In this document: positions 1-12,700 of the stretch, piece by piece
Layout: every line of letters starts with the position of its first letter
How positions within the stretch are numbered: the stretch's first letter is position 1
DNA from: Lasioglossum baleicum
Taxonomy: Eukaryota > Arthropoda > Insecta > Hymenoptera > Halictidae
Assembly (NCBI RefSeq): GCF_051020765.1
Contig: NC_134936.1
Location: 3,781,045-3,845,044, forward strand
DNA length: 64,000 nt
Direction of reading: 5' to 3'
Made by a program: the position numbers and the translations under genes
Notes under the pieces: model-generated
The model's input: the letters and a program-made list of their open reading frames with translations, nothing else
Database searches by the model: none
Told to the model about the DNA's origin: nothing

Positions 1-228
1 AAATCAGGTATTGCATTTAACAAATATTATTTCTTGTGTTATTTACCGACGAAACACAACATGCTTATTACTTTGTCTACTACTACTAGTAGAATAACTT
101 TTGGAGATACTGGTTTGTGTCCATGTCCATTTTTATTTTGTTTATGCCCAATACATACGTTCTCTGATTTTACGTGTGATTATTATTTTAGCTTTTCCGT
201 ATTAATATGTAAAGAAAAAATGCTATTA

Positions 229-1100
229 CAGTGAAGTCCCAATCTAACAATGGAACATATTCAGATGCGAAAATCCGATTTTTATGAAACTTATGGGAGC
301 TTGTAGTTCTTTTTCCAGATATATATTTTTTGAGATATCTCGGGAACCAGAGGTCGAAAAAATTTGAATTTTTTTAAAAATTGTGTGTTTTTCACTGGGA
401 AATGTAGTCGCGCAAGAAAATTTTAACAAAAGTTTTTTGTTTAAACAATATATTAAAAATTTGATTTTTTTGCAGTTTCTCTTACAATAAATAACTAACA
501 ATAAATTGTTAGTTCATTTTAATGTAAACTTGGGTGTGTGATCTTTGATCCAAAATAGAGGATACATGTTTCAGGATTTTCTTTTTTTTTGTCATTTAAT
601 AATAATGATGCATAATGAAAGATAGTCTTGCACCTGGCGTGTGGAGGAATTCTGGCTTGTCTTATCGAAATATAAGCATTTAGTATAAACGTGTATAGTA
701 TTTTAAACAATACCACTGGGTTATATGTCGTTTATTCTTTCAAAAATCAAATTTTTAATATATTGTTTAAACAAAAAACTTTTGTTAAAATTTTCTTGCA
801 CGACTACATTTCCCATTAAAGAACACACAATTTAAAAAAAAATTCAAATTTTTTCGACCTCTGGTTTCCGAAATATCTCAAAAAATATGGTTTTGACCCA
901 AAACTTTGAGGGCTGTTTCCCGTCTTCAAAGTGGATGGTTGCCGATAAAAAAAACACGTATCAAATATTTTTCAAAGAACTATAAGCTCCCAAGTTTCAT
1001 AAAAATCGGATTTTCGCATCTGAATATGTTCATTTGTAAGCGCGATAGAGGTGACCGTTCCAAGTCAGTTGGACTACCCCTTCCACTGGGTGTAAAGATC
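229..1100. repeat. Family A end interrupted by a foldback element
   Basis: Starts TA|cagtgaagtcccaatct, the family A terminus (compare 12893). From about 251 to 1033 lies a foldback: 251-480 is the inverted copy of about 740-1033, with a loop of about 240 bp. Immediately after it, family A sequence resumes (gaggtgaccgttccaagtca, as at 12910). The foldback therefore looks inserted close to the family A end. Confidence 0.65.
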
Positions 1101-1570
1101 TTATACGATCAGATTAAGTTTTAAGCAATCGTTGTAAAGATCCAATGTTCAAATATGTGATAGAATCGTTAAGAAAACAATTGTTAATGCTTTTACAGAC
1201 GATTCAATTTGTAGTATTGTCGACCAAAAACGTGTCCTCAGTTTATTTCCTTGCTAAGCTCTGCACAAATGTCCCAGGAAAAACGTGCTATTTTTTAAAA
1301 ATTGATTTTTATTTAAATAGTTATTTTCCGCTTTTTAGTCTTGTGTGTGTGTGAAATTTTACAATCGATTTTAAATATTTTGATGACATTATAACAGAGA
1401 CATGTATTTAGTAATTTCAGACGGTATTGCAACCGCGTTGTATCGCGCCGCGCCGCGCCGTGGTAAAATGTCAAAGATAAAAGTCCCACGGAGAATCTCG
1501 GTGTAACTGTCTTTTCGCTTGGTAAACAAACATTATAGTATAATAATACGTAGTAACTTTGTAAACACTG
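1101..1570. other. No gene; AT-rich with a short gcgcc repeat
   Basis: No recognisable coding sequence. A short (cgcgc)-type run at about 1443-1461 and otherwise AT-rich sequence. Confidence 0.5.
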
Positions 1571-1578
1571 CACGGAGC

Positions 1579-1906
1579 CAGTGATGCCAGAAATGCGCAA
1601 CATTTCACGCGCATGCGCGGCGATTAGGCTCAGTATAATAAGATTCTCGATGAAATGGGGTACTTTGAGCACCCCGCAGAATTAAAAAAAATTTATATGA
1701 TTTGATTCTGAAAAATGAATGTATAACAAGTGTACTTGTGTATATTTTGTAACTCGTAGTACACGTCCTGGAGTCTTTTTGTCCGGTACAGATTGTTTCG
1801 GTACATTCCTGCCAATATAACTGCCTCAGGGCTCTGCCACCTCACATAGATACGGTACTGTTTGTCGCGCATTCGTGTGAAATGTTGCGCATTTCTGGCA
1901 TCACTG
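1579..1906. mobile_element. hAT-type MITE with 8-bp duplication cacggagc
   Basis: Begins CAGTGATGCCAGAAATGCGC and ends with its inverted copy ...TTTCTGGCATCACTG. Flanked on both sides by cacggagc (1571-1578 and 1907-1914), an exact 8-bp target duplication, diagnostic of hAT transposition. 328 bp, no transposase. The same CAGTGATGCC terminus is seen at 35067, 39720 and probably 10845. Confidence 0.85.
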
Positions 1907-1914
1907 CACGGAGC

Positions 1915-2580
1915 AGAGAGTGCTTCGATTAAGCCCAACTTTTCTCGCGCATGCGCGGCAATTTCAGCCTCAGTAACGTGAGCTTCTCGATAAGATGGGG
2001 TTCCTTGAGCACCCCGCAGAACTTTAAAAAATTTATATGATTTGATTCTGAAAAATGAATGTATACCAGGTGTATTTGTGTATATTTTGTAACTCGTAGT
2101 ACACGTCCTGAAGTCTTTTTGTCCGGTAAGATTATTTCGGTACATTCTCGCCAATATAACTGCCTCAGGGCGCTGGCTCTGCTACCCAATAGTAGATACG
2201 TTATTGTTTGGGCACAATCGATGCACTGGCACGGAGCTCGAACGCACACTGACCAGTGTTCCGATTGAACCTACCGTTTTTCGCGCATGCGCGGCCAGGA
2301 CAGTAGCGTATCTACAATGACGCAGCAGAGCGGCCAGGGCCCTGACGCCTTGAGACAGTTATATTGCCGGGAATGTACGGTATGTACCGGTGTTATTGGC
2401 GGGACAACTGATGGACGAGAGACGTGACGCGGAACGAGGTAAGTATTGTTAATACTTTTAAAAGTCTTTTTTAAAAGTCTGCGGGGTGCTCAAGCTACCC
2501 GATTTCATCGAAATGGTTACGTTACTGAGGCTGAAATTGCCACGCATGCGCGAAAAACGGTAGGTTCAATCGGAACACTG
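1915..2580. repeat. Diverged relatives of the MITE interior, direct and inverted
   Basis: 1935-2183 repeats the interior of the 1579-1906 MITE in the same orientation (gcgcatgcgcgg..., tgatttgattctgaaaaatg, cgtagtacacgtcctg). 2470-2570 carries the same phrases (gcggggtgctcaag, gcatgcgcgaaaaacggtag) inverted, so 1915-2580 is itself a decayed palindromic element. Open frames here repeat the same peptides and are not genes. Confidence 0.6.
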
Positions 2581-2934
2581 ACACTGACGCACACTGAGCT
2601 CCCTTGGTGCGAAGCGGGTCAGTGGAGTGGGGATGCGTCGGAGTGGGAACGCGTAGTGGAGTATGAAGCGCTGTCGCGCAGAGTGGGGATCGTTGAACGC
2701 GATGTCGTACTACCGAGAGTCGCGCGGGGAGGTGCAACGGTTAAATTTATTAATAATTTATATATCCTAAACGCATAGGATTTTTTACAAATTTTTTAAA
2801 AATATTTCATTATCATCCAGTTCTGAGTTATGTTTAAAATTTCAAGTCTCTAGCTCATCGGAAAGTTAGTTTAAAATCAATTGCAAAATTTGTACAGAAC
2901 AAACAAACAGCAGACAGACAAGGAAGCGAGCTAA

Positions 2935-3389
2935 TAAAAATGTGGTAAAAAGTAAGAGAAACAGCGATCGCGACGGTCGGCAAAAATTCAAAACTTATTG
3001 TATTGTTTTAAATACCAATGCGATGCTAACTTTTTTATTTTCAACTTTCTTTTTATATGTATATGATAAATTGTAAGTTATGCTTTACATGTACAGTAAA
3101 CACGGGCCAAATTCTATCTTGTTTGGCGCGATTTTATTGAGAAGAATGTCGCAAATATATTGGTGAAGTTTCATTAAAAATAAGAAGAAAATAAAGAAGT
3201 TTCATTATTGCACTAGTATTGTCTCACCGATATGATATTTTTTGTTGCGCCTGTGGCCGCGTGGGTCATGTTTACATGCTGCCCTGTCTTACATTCGGCG
3301 CGGTCGACGCGGCCGCAAGAAGTAGTATTCGGTCCCGATCTATGTCACAGAACAGAACCGAGAATCTACTTAAATTGGGACTTTACTGT
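2935..3389. repeat. Family A right half
   Basis: Shares long stretches with the complete copy 12893-13759 (gccaaattctatcttgtttg, gttgcgcctgtggccg, cggcgcggtcgac) and ends in the family terminus gggactttactg|TA. With 229-1100 it may be two ends of one copy split by later insertions. The Family A terminus CAGT with TA flanks suggests a Tc1/mariner-superfamily (pogo-like) MITE; that assignment is inference. Confidence 0.65.
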
Positions 3390-3526
3390 AAGTGTGTGTA
3401 TACAGAATTGCATACTCATTGAATTCTGGACGAACAGTTCTGCCCCTCACACGTGTATTATGTGATGTGTAACCAGTTAATAGTTCAATAAACCGAAAAT
3501 ACCAAATGCTTTGTTCATCTTTTTAG

Positions 3527-3738
3527 GAATGCGAGTGGTGAAACAAATGGAGGAAGTGCGAGAAATGTTTGAACGTGCCTCGTCAGAAGCGGCGGCTGCT
3601 TTCGGTAACGGAGCTATGTTTATTGAAAAGTTCATTGAAAGACCAAGACATATCGAAGTTCAATTGTTGGGCGACACTGCTGGCAATGTTGTCCATCTTT
3701 ACGAACGTGATTGTTCCGTACAGCGTCGTCATCAAAAG
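3527..3738 (+). CDS. PC: PC exon: biotin carboxylase domain, ATP-grasp part
   Basis: Acceptor is ttttag just before 3527; donor aag|gtcagt at 3739. It starts with the last two bases of a Gly codon, so the preceding exon, upstream of the window, must end in phase 1. Encodes GMRVVKQMEEVREMF..., the nucleotide-binding stretch EKFIERPRHIEVQLLGD and ERDCSVQRRHQK. These ATP-grasp residues position ATP and bicarbonate for carboxyphosphate formation (family knowledge). Ends in phase 0. Confidence 0.96.
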
Positions 3739-6700
3739 GTCAGTCCACGATAATCAAAGCTATTCGTTACAATCAGTTACAATGCGTTAAATAAATTTAT
3801 TTTCATTTGACATTTAGCAGTATAACTACCAACAGTTAGGACAAAGCTATTTCTACCAAAACCAGTCAAAATGACTGGTCTTTAAAAAATACGTAATACA
3901 GTCAATCCTCTACAGTCGCAAAAAGGTCGTACATGATTAATGTAAAAAAAAATATTCCCTCCATTGAAGTAATCTGATGTCGGGTCGGGTATATCGGTGT
4001 GAACCACTACTAATACGACGCGAAGAATCGCAGTCGTCGGCACAGTTCAAAGGCCCACGCGTCCTCACAATGTAATACTAATATGAATATTATTATTACT
4101 TACTTTTTATAAAAATTTCACCAATATATTTGTGGCATTTTTCTGGTTAAAATAATACTAAACACGATATAATTTCAACTGTATTTAGTGGTTTAATTGG
4201 CGATGAAAGTTTCGGGCGCAAGGATGGACAGCGTATGGGAAAGAAAGAGACGCGGAGAGTCGCAGTCGCTTCGGCAGCGCGCGATCTCTCGTTACACGCG
4301 CTTTCCTTCTCTACGTTTGGCTCAACTTTGCCGTCTACGAACTCTGCAAACGAACCTTCCGAGGCTTTTGCGACTATAGAGGATTCACTGTAATATTATA
4401 TTTTTATATTTATTGATCTATATTACTATCCTACAAGAGAAATTCCATATCTTGGAATTATAACTACTATATAATGACAACTATAATAATACAACAATAA
4501 TAATAATAACTACTCTAATACCTAATTCACTTTCCGAGGAATCCTGAACATTTTCTTCGTCTATAATCTCATCATCACTGTTATCACTATAAAGGTTAAT
4601 TTCATTTTCGTCGTCTATAATCTTGTAGCGGCCCGTGCAACGAGCACGGCGCCATATTTGCGTTGTATGCGTGGCGACGATCGTCCTCGGGAGGCCGCGG
4701 AGAAACAATCGAATATCGGTTCCGAGGACGGTCGTCGTTTGTTGAAACAGGCGAAGGCACGCGAGCCGGCATGTTCGATATTCATTCGATCACGAGCGGC
4801 CGGCAGGAGAGGTACCGATTAATAAAGACCACTCGAGCGAAATATCGTAACTCATTTCACCCGTTGCCCCACAATCTCATTATTATTATTATGGCAAATT
4901 TCTCCTTTCCTTAACCGTTTTTGCCTTTGTCCTATAAATTTCTGCCTTTTCCCTTTGTTATCCAGTAGATTTGGACGAGGAGATGTGAGAAATTCAAGTT
5001 TCGATCCTGGAGACCAATGGTTCAAAAGTTACAAATATTTAAAGTTGAGCGATTTCCAGTGTTTTTGACAAGTTGGCGCCGCCATGTTGAATGTAGTGAC
5101 GGTCGCGCGACGCTTACCGAGCGGAACCGCTAGGTGGCAGCATAAGTACGCGGTAATGCCGATAATTAATTAGTTGGAACATCAGTGCGTGCTTGTGCTG
5201 GAACCTAGCGGCTCCGCTCGGTAACCGGCGCACGACCGTCACTACACACAACATGGCGGCGCTAACCTGTCAAAAACACTAGAAATCGCTCAACTTTAAA
5301 CACCTATAACTTTTGAACCATTGATCTTCCTGGATCGAAACTTGGATTTCTCCCATCTTCTCGTCCAAATCTACTGGATAACATAGGAAAAAGGCAAACA
5401 TTTATAAGAGGAAGGCAAAATTTCTGGTTCTGCAAGCGGAAGTTTATCCATTTCTTTTATTTTCTCTGTTATATTGTATAAAAACGTTATATTGTATAAA
5501 AATGTGATGTGGTCAAAAGCCGCGTAAGCACAACAAACCATTGTTTTACTTACTCAAATATGTCAGAGATCATTCTGTAAAATTTCTCTTCGTGAAATAA
5601 GTTAATAGTGACAGTTTCCATTACATAAGTTTGCGTTCTACCATACATAAGTTCATTGTTAAGTAATACAGGGTGTCCCAGAACAAGTGTCGTTCCTTGA
5701 AATGGGAGGTTCCTGAGACCATTCTAAGGGACATTTTCCTTTGCACCAATGTCAACTGCGGCTTTGTTTAGGAGTTATTAATGAAAAACACGGACCAATC
5801 AGAGCGCGCCCTGAGCCGCCGCGCCGTCACGATGCGATGTCACGGCGTACCGCGACACTCGCTTGCCGGCGCGGCTTGGCGCGCCGGGCCAGGGCGCGCT
5901 CTGATTGGTCCGTGTTTTTCGTTAATAACTCCTAAACAAAGCCGCAGTTGACATTGGTGCAAAGGAAAATGTCTCTTAAAATGGTCTCAGGAACCTCCCA
6001 TTTCAAGGAACGACACTTGTTTTGGGACACCCTGTATACTGTGTCACTCTCAAAAAAGGACTAGCTGCGACACGAATTTTCTTGATTATCCAATGTTTGA
6101 AAGTTGTCTTGCACAGCGATTGTTTTCGGTTTTGAAATGATCCAAAAGTACATTCGTAAGAAGTAAATTGAAATATTCTATTGGTTCTGAGTAATCCTCG
6201 CTAATAAGTGGAATAATAATTCGTGGAAGTCATTGGTGACGATTACATTAAGTATAACATTCACGTATAATATTCACGTTCAAGGTTAGTCATCGGCACC
6301 TTTCGCAAATATAAGAAACGATTGTATATTATTGTTCGTCCATAAAAAAGTTAAACCACAATTCACCACATAAAAGAACCACTCTTTTCGTGTGATCTGT
6401 TGGCTCTTGAACGAAGACTAATGTAATATGACTTTTTTTAAATACATAGTCCTTTTTCACTCGAAACATACTTGTTCACGTTTAATTGTTTAAAGGAAAA
6501 GAAATTGTTCTTGTCGCGTCGAGTTTTTACTCTTACACGTTTAAAATGCAATAGATACAAGTACGGGTTTACTTCAATTTTAATCGTATCCTTTGAATGG
6601 ATACAACAATGGTTAAACCTGATTTTCCGAATGCATTCATACTTTTAAAAACGCGAAGTCAAGAACGCAAAACTACAGTGTAGTATAGGTTAATAAAAAA

Positions 6701-9700
6701 AGGGAGAAGTAAAACATTCCAAGCTAACATATCCCACGAAAGCAATAAATTATTTATATGGGCAATCTATTATGATGGTTCAAGAATTTTTCAAGAATGA
6801 GTTTTTATATTTGTCATTGATCGTTAACTGTTATGCCTCGGGCATATATTAATAATTATAATAAAATCTTGTAGGTCGTTGAGATTGCTCCTGCCCCGTT
6901 ATTAGATCCAAAAGTTAGAAACAAGATGACTGACTACGCTGTGAAATTGGCAAAACACGTTGGTTATTCGAACGCCGGTACCGTTGAGTTTTTGACCGAC
7001 GAATCTGGAAACTTCTACTTCATAGAAGTTAATGCTAGGCTTCAAGTCGAGCATACAGTAACAGAGGAAATTACTGGGTGAGTCCACTACATTTATCTTA
7101 CAATGTAATTCTACACGAAGCTGTTGGATTTCACGTGTGATTAAACGCCTATTATGTACTTTAGCTTTTAGTGTACTTTAGTTGAGTTTAAGCTGAGAAT
7201 GAGAAATTGACAGAGCTCGTAAAATCGTAATATTTTTAGAATTATTTACGTATCTTTCTACTATATAAAATACACTCCTCAAAAGAATTAAAGGATCACT
7301 TGTGCGAACCCGAAATATTGGTCCCACTTTACGTGATCATAACTCCGCCAAAAATTGCTGTATCGATATCGTTAAACAATGGTTTGTAAGCCTGAAACCT
7401 CTAGTTTCAGATGCTCTTTTTCAAATTGTTGCTATATTGGTTTTTTACAAAGTTATAGCGTGATGAAGACAACATTAACGGTTAACAAACATTTTTGTGC
7501 AACTTTGGAACATCACACGGGGAACAACAAATTTTTTTGATAAATCGCGTTAATATCATTTGGAAGGGCTATCATTCATGTGTAAATTGTGTGGATGTTG
7601 AATATTGTGCGATCTTTTTGATTCGAGTTATTCAACATTGAAGTAAATATGGGCTTTTTAACTTTAACTGGCTCCAGAAAGCAAAAGAATTATCGTAGAA
7701 TCTTGTGCAAGAAAGCAATAGAAAGAGCGTTTCTTTCTCTTCAAGGCACTCCTTTTGTTTTTTCAATTTAATTACCATTTCGATATACCAGGTGTTTCTG
7801 AAAATATGCTTAAAAAATGCACAATTTACATTTTTCCTTTAACTGGCTATATCTCGGCGAGAAATGATCGTAATGCCATGATCCGAACGTCAAATTGAAG
7901 CAGAGATTCTGCCGATTCGACTGAGTATCCCATGAACTCGCTGCGACAATTTTTTACCCATGGCAGCTGTGTTTGAAGTTAGTGCTTCGTAGAAATTAGC
8001 GCGTCACGTACAGCGGCTGCCTGACATCTCTGAAAATTTGGACCAAACTCGATTCAAAATCAAAGAACTTTCAATAGAAATGAGGTAGAGCGATGAAATT
8101 TTTTTTAATTAAAGCTGAAACTTTGCAGAATATGGGAAAAATAGGGAGGTTATGGTACGAAAGTTTTTTAACGTTGAGAAAATTCGTTAAACATGTAGAA
8201 TTTCATGAAAATGTGGTTTCTCCAGTACCACGCGAAGAAAAAATTTTTGTTTAACATGCTATATATCATTTCCCGTAGATTTCTTCTCGCTGATTTCAAA
8301 TCTGGTCTCAAAATTTGTCTACGACCTCAGGATTTTGCAAAATCGATTTCTTGTAAAGCATATTCAGAGATGTCAGGCACACGCTGTACGTGGCGCGCTA
8401 ATTTCTGCGAAGCTCTAACTTCAAACACAGGTGCCATGGGTAAAAAATTGTCGCAGCGAGTTCATGGGATACTCAGTCGAATCGGCAGAATCTCTGCTTC
8501 AATCTGACGTTCGCATCATGGTATTACGATAATTTCTCGCCGAGATACAGCGAGTTAAAGGAAAAATGGAAATTGTGCATTTTTTAAGCATATTTTCAGA
8601 AACACTTGGTACACGAAATGTTAATGAAATTTAAAAAAAAAAGGAGTGCCTTGAAGAGAAAGAAATGCTCTTTTTATTGCTTTCTTGCACAAGATTCTAC
8701 GATAATTTTTTCGCTTTCTGGTGCCAGTTAAAGTTAAAAAGCTCATATTTACTCCAATGTTGAATAAGTCGAATAAAAAAAATCGCACAATATTCAACAA
8801 CCACACAATTTACACACGAAAGATAGCCCTTCCAAATGATATTAACGCGATTTATCAAAAAAATTTGTTGCTCCCCGTGTAATGTTCCAAAGTTGCACAA
8901 AATTTTTGTTAACCGTCAATGTTGTCTTCATCTCGCTATAACTTTGTAAAAAACTAACATTGCAACAATTTGAAACAGAGCATCTGAAACTAGAGGTTTC
9001 AGACTTTCAAACCATTGTTTAACGATATCGATACAGCAATTTTTGACGGAGTTATGACCACGTAAATTGGGACCAATTTTTCGGGTTCGCAAAAGTGACC
9101 CTTAATTCTTTTGAGGAGTGTATTATATGAACCTATAACTATTGGGGGTCAGATAATAATCATTGAGCTCTTCTTACCCGAATGCTTTGTCCCTTCCCAT
9201 TCGGATTAATGGAGTTCGGCTACTCCTTTCCTAACCAGAAATTTTTGCCTTTTTAAACTCTTCTGGTGTTTTCACTGTTTCAAATTGCACCTACACATTT
9301 TTGTAATAAATGCATAAAGTCCGCTGTATTTCATAAGTTACGAGCGTAAATGGGACTGTACCTATAATTTCTTAACGCATTGTACAGGGTGTAACAAAAT
9401 TTAGTGTCATGGTTTTGGCAGATGGTTGTACACCTCCGGATCGGTGGCGATTTGTTAAAAGAAATTGCCGTTAAATTGACTTTGACCTTGACATTCAAGG
9501 TCAAATTTTTTATGCTCGTATCGCATTCTACTCACCATGGAGACCGAACTTGTCAAAGGAACCGTAGGTTAGGTTAGGTGAGGTTAGATATGGTCCCCAT
9601 GGTGAGTGGAATGCGATACAAGCATAAAAAATTTTACTTTGAATTTCAAGGTCAAAGTGAATATTGCGACAATTTCTTTTAACAAATCTCCACCGATCCG

Positions 9701-12700
9701 AAGGTGTACAACCATCTAACCATCTCCCAAAACCATGACACTAAATTTTGTTACACCATGTATAGTCAAGGAACTGTTGGCTGGTATCAGATGTCTTTGC
9801 TTTTCTTCACGATAATTCAAGATAACCTTTTCAGAATCGACTTGGTGCAGTCTCAAATCCGTATTGCCGAGGGCATTACGTTACCTGAGCTAGGAATGAT
9901 GCAGGATAAAATCCGTCCAGATGGTTCTGCTATACAATGTCGTGTAACTACAGAAGATCCTGCAAAAAACTTCCAACCAGATACCGGAAGAATCGAAGTA
10001 TTCCGTTCCGGAGAGGGTATGGGTATCCGATTGGATGGTGCATCTGCGTTTGCTGGTGCTATAATTTCACCTTTCTACGATTCCCTTCTTGTTAAGGTAT
10101 AGTAAACTGTTAAGTTTTAATATTAATTAAAGAATTTATGAATACACGACTTGTTCCTGATGATTCCAAAATGGAGTGTAGCCCAGCCTGGCGAGCAGGT
10201 AACGGCCATTATACTGGCCGAACGTCGCGTCGCTCAAAGCTGTTCGAAGCACAAGGTGCTCGATTTTGGACGAGCAGCTGTGCGCGCTTATGCCTGGCAG
10301 AAAGGCCGGGCATCTGCCCGGTCCTTCCAGAAACAGCTCGGGAACAATTCTGGCCGCTTCGGTCCTGGATTCTGCCGGGCTGATGCCCCGTCTTTCTGCC
10401 GGCTGAATACGCTACGTATGCGAACACAGCTACCCGTCCAAAATCGAGCACGTTTGCTTACTGGGTTAGGTTAGAGTTAAGATTCTTTTAAACAATAATT
10501 ACGAGAGCTTGTGACGGTTACTCGGAGCGGAGGATGGATTGCCGCGTCAGTCGGCTGTTCAAGGTCTCGGAGCCTGGAATGGCGTATGGTTGAATCTGCC
10601 AGCGGTCGGACGGTTTGGGGTAGATGTCGCTCTGTGTCAGCAGCGGAGCGGTCGGCCGGTGTTAGCGGCGTAGCGGTCGCTCGGCGTCCGCGGCGATACT
10701 CGGACTTTGTCGGCGGTTCGGTATCGGTAACTCGGAGATCGCGGCGTTCCAGCGGAGCAGTTTTCGGCGCAGTGTCGCTAGACTGACAATGAGAAAATCG
10801 AGGGTACTTAAGTACCCCATCTCTGATGACCAGTCCTGTCCACTGATGCCAGAGCCGTGGTACTGTGGTACTAAACCATACCCCCACCATAGTCTACTAT
10901 TGCTCCTACGTTCCTTTCCATCGCGCCAGCGCGCTACACTCACCAGCGTATCACTCTACTGTATCCCTAGAGGTACGCTGGTGAGTGTAGCGCGAGAGCA
11001 CCGACGAGATACTATTAAGGGGGTAGTCCACCCTGGATTTGTAACTAGAAAATACCTAGAATATTACTAGAAAAATGGCTCGAAACATGGGTTTGCTGGT
11101 TTTCAGTTAGTGTCCTTATTTGAGCAAATTTTGGGCTGGGTGAGGGCTCATTCGAAAGAGGAAGGTTCACCGCAGGGGGCTCTGGTCATGAGGTTAACGA
11201 GAATATGTTTATATCTAATAATATTAGTGTCCAAAGTAGAGTAAACATCTGGGAAAAAAAACCAGCAGATTTCAATGCATTTTTCTGTCTCCAAAAGTCT
11301 TTTTGGCTGATGGGATGACCAGAGCCCCCTGCGGTGAACCTTCCTCTTTCGAATGAGCCCTCACCCAGCCCAAAATTTGCTCAAATGAGGACACTAACTG
11401 AAAACCAGCAAACCCATGTTTCGAGCCATTTTTCTAGTAAGATTCTAGTTATTTGCTAGATATTTGCTATTTACTAGGATCTTACTAGATTTTGGGTCGA
11501 AAACATGGGTTTCCTGGTTTTCAGTTAGTGTCCTCATTTGAGCAAATTTTGGGCTGGGTGAGGGCTCATTCGAAAGAGGAAGGTTCACCGCAGGGGGCTC
11601 TGGTCATCCCATCAGCCAAAAAGACTTTTGGAGACAGAAAAATGCATTGAAATCTGCTGGTTTTTTTTCCTAGATGTTTACTCTACTTTGGACACTAATA
11701 TTATTAGATATAAACATATTCTCGTTAACCTCATGACCAGAGCCCCCTGCGGTGAACCTTCCTCTTTCGAATGAGCCCTCACCCAGCCCAAAATTTGCTC
11801 AAATAAGGACACTAACTGAAAACCAGCAAACCCATGTTTCGAGCCATTTTTCTAGTAATATTCTAGGTATTTTCTAGTTACAAATCCAGGGTGGACTACC
11901 CCCTTAAAGACTGCCAGCCCCTGTGTTATTCCGCGGGACCGGTAAGTGGGCGCGAGTGGGCGCGGGGATAACGGGAAAGTTACAGTGATCTGATATACCA
12001 CATCGCTAAAAGTTCTAAATAGTGCCAAAATAGTGCCAAAACATCGTCTGAAATATGGCGGAGAATGTAACATTTAATAGTAATCGATATGGTTTCGTGA
12101 TAATTCGCATTCTCACCGACGCATCGCGACGAGAATCTCCTCAGTGGTCTTCTTTACCGACAAAATGCTGTCGTTGGCCTTCTGTTTCTCTGGATGGAGC
12201 CAGAATATATCCTAGAGGGCGTAAGAAATACCGAAAAATTCGAGTCCCGCCAACTCCCATAAGGCTGGCAGTCTTTAATAGTATCTCGTCGGTGGCGAGA
12301 GCGCGTTGGAAAAGAACGTAGGGGCAATAGTAGGCTATGGTGGGGGTATGGTTTAGTACCACAGTACCACGGCTCTGGCATCACTGGTCGCGGTCTCGCG
12401 GCTTGCTCGTACGCGCGGCGCGGCGGGCGCGGGGTTTCGGCGGTACAAGATTGGTGGGGATAGTTTCGCGCCAGGGAGAATGTGACCGTCACAAGCTCAC
12501 ATTCGTCTAAGGAGTCACAGTTATTGTTATTAATAACCTTATATAATGTTTATGACAATTTACATATGTCGATGCGATAAAAACTCGTTAACTTGGAATT
12601 AATGAATACGTTGATGTATTTCTCTTGTGGCAACCTAAGCAAATGATAATAATAAAATGTTCAAAATAAAATGTTGAAGCATCAATTGAAGATTACGGAA

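Noticed and set aside
1693..2249. Open frames of 153 and 106 codons on the minus strand
   Set aside because: They repeat the same peptides because they cross duplicated MITE sequence; no domain recognisable.
8205..8507. 100-codon open frame in family D
   Set aside because: Lies in a non-coding foldback whose mirror copies carry unrelated stops; no domain.
9560..9590. Telomere-like ggttaggttaggtgaggtta
   Set aside because: Only about three imperfect units at the loop of a MITE; not a telomeric array.
10138..10786. GC-rich overlapping open frames on both strands
   Set aside because: High GC and inverted repeats create long stop-free stretches in several frames; no domain or splice evidence.
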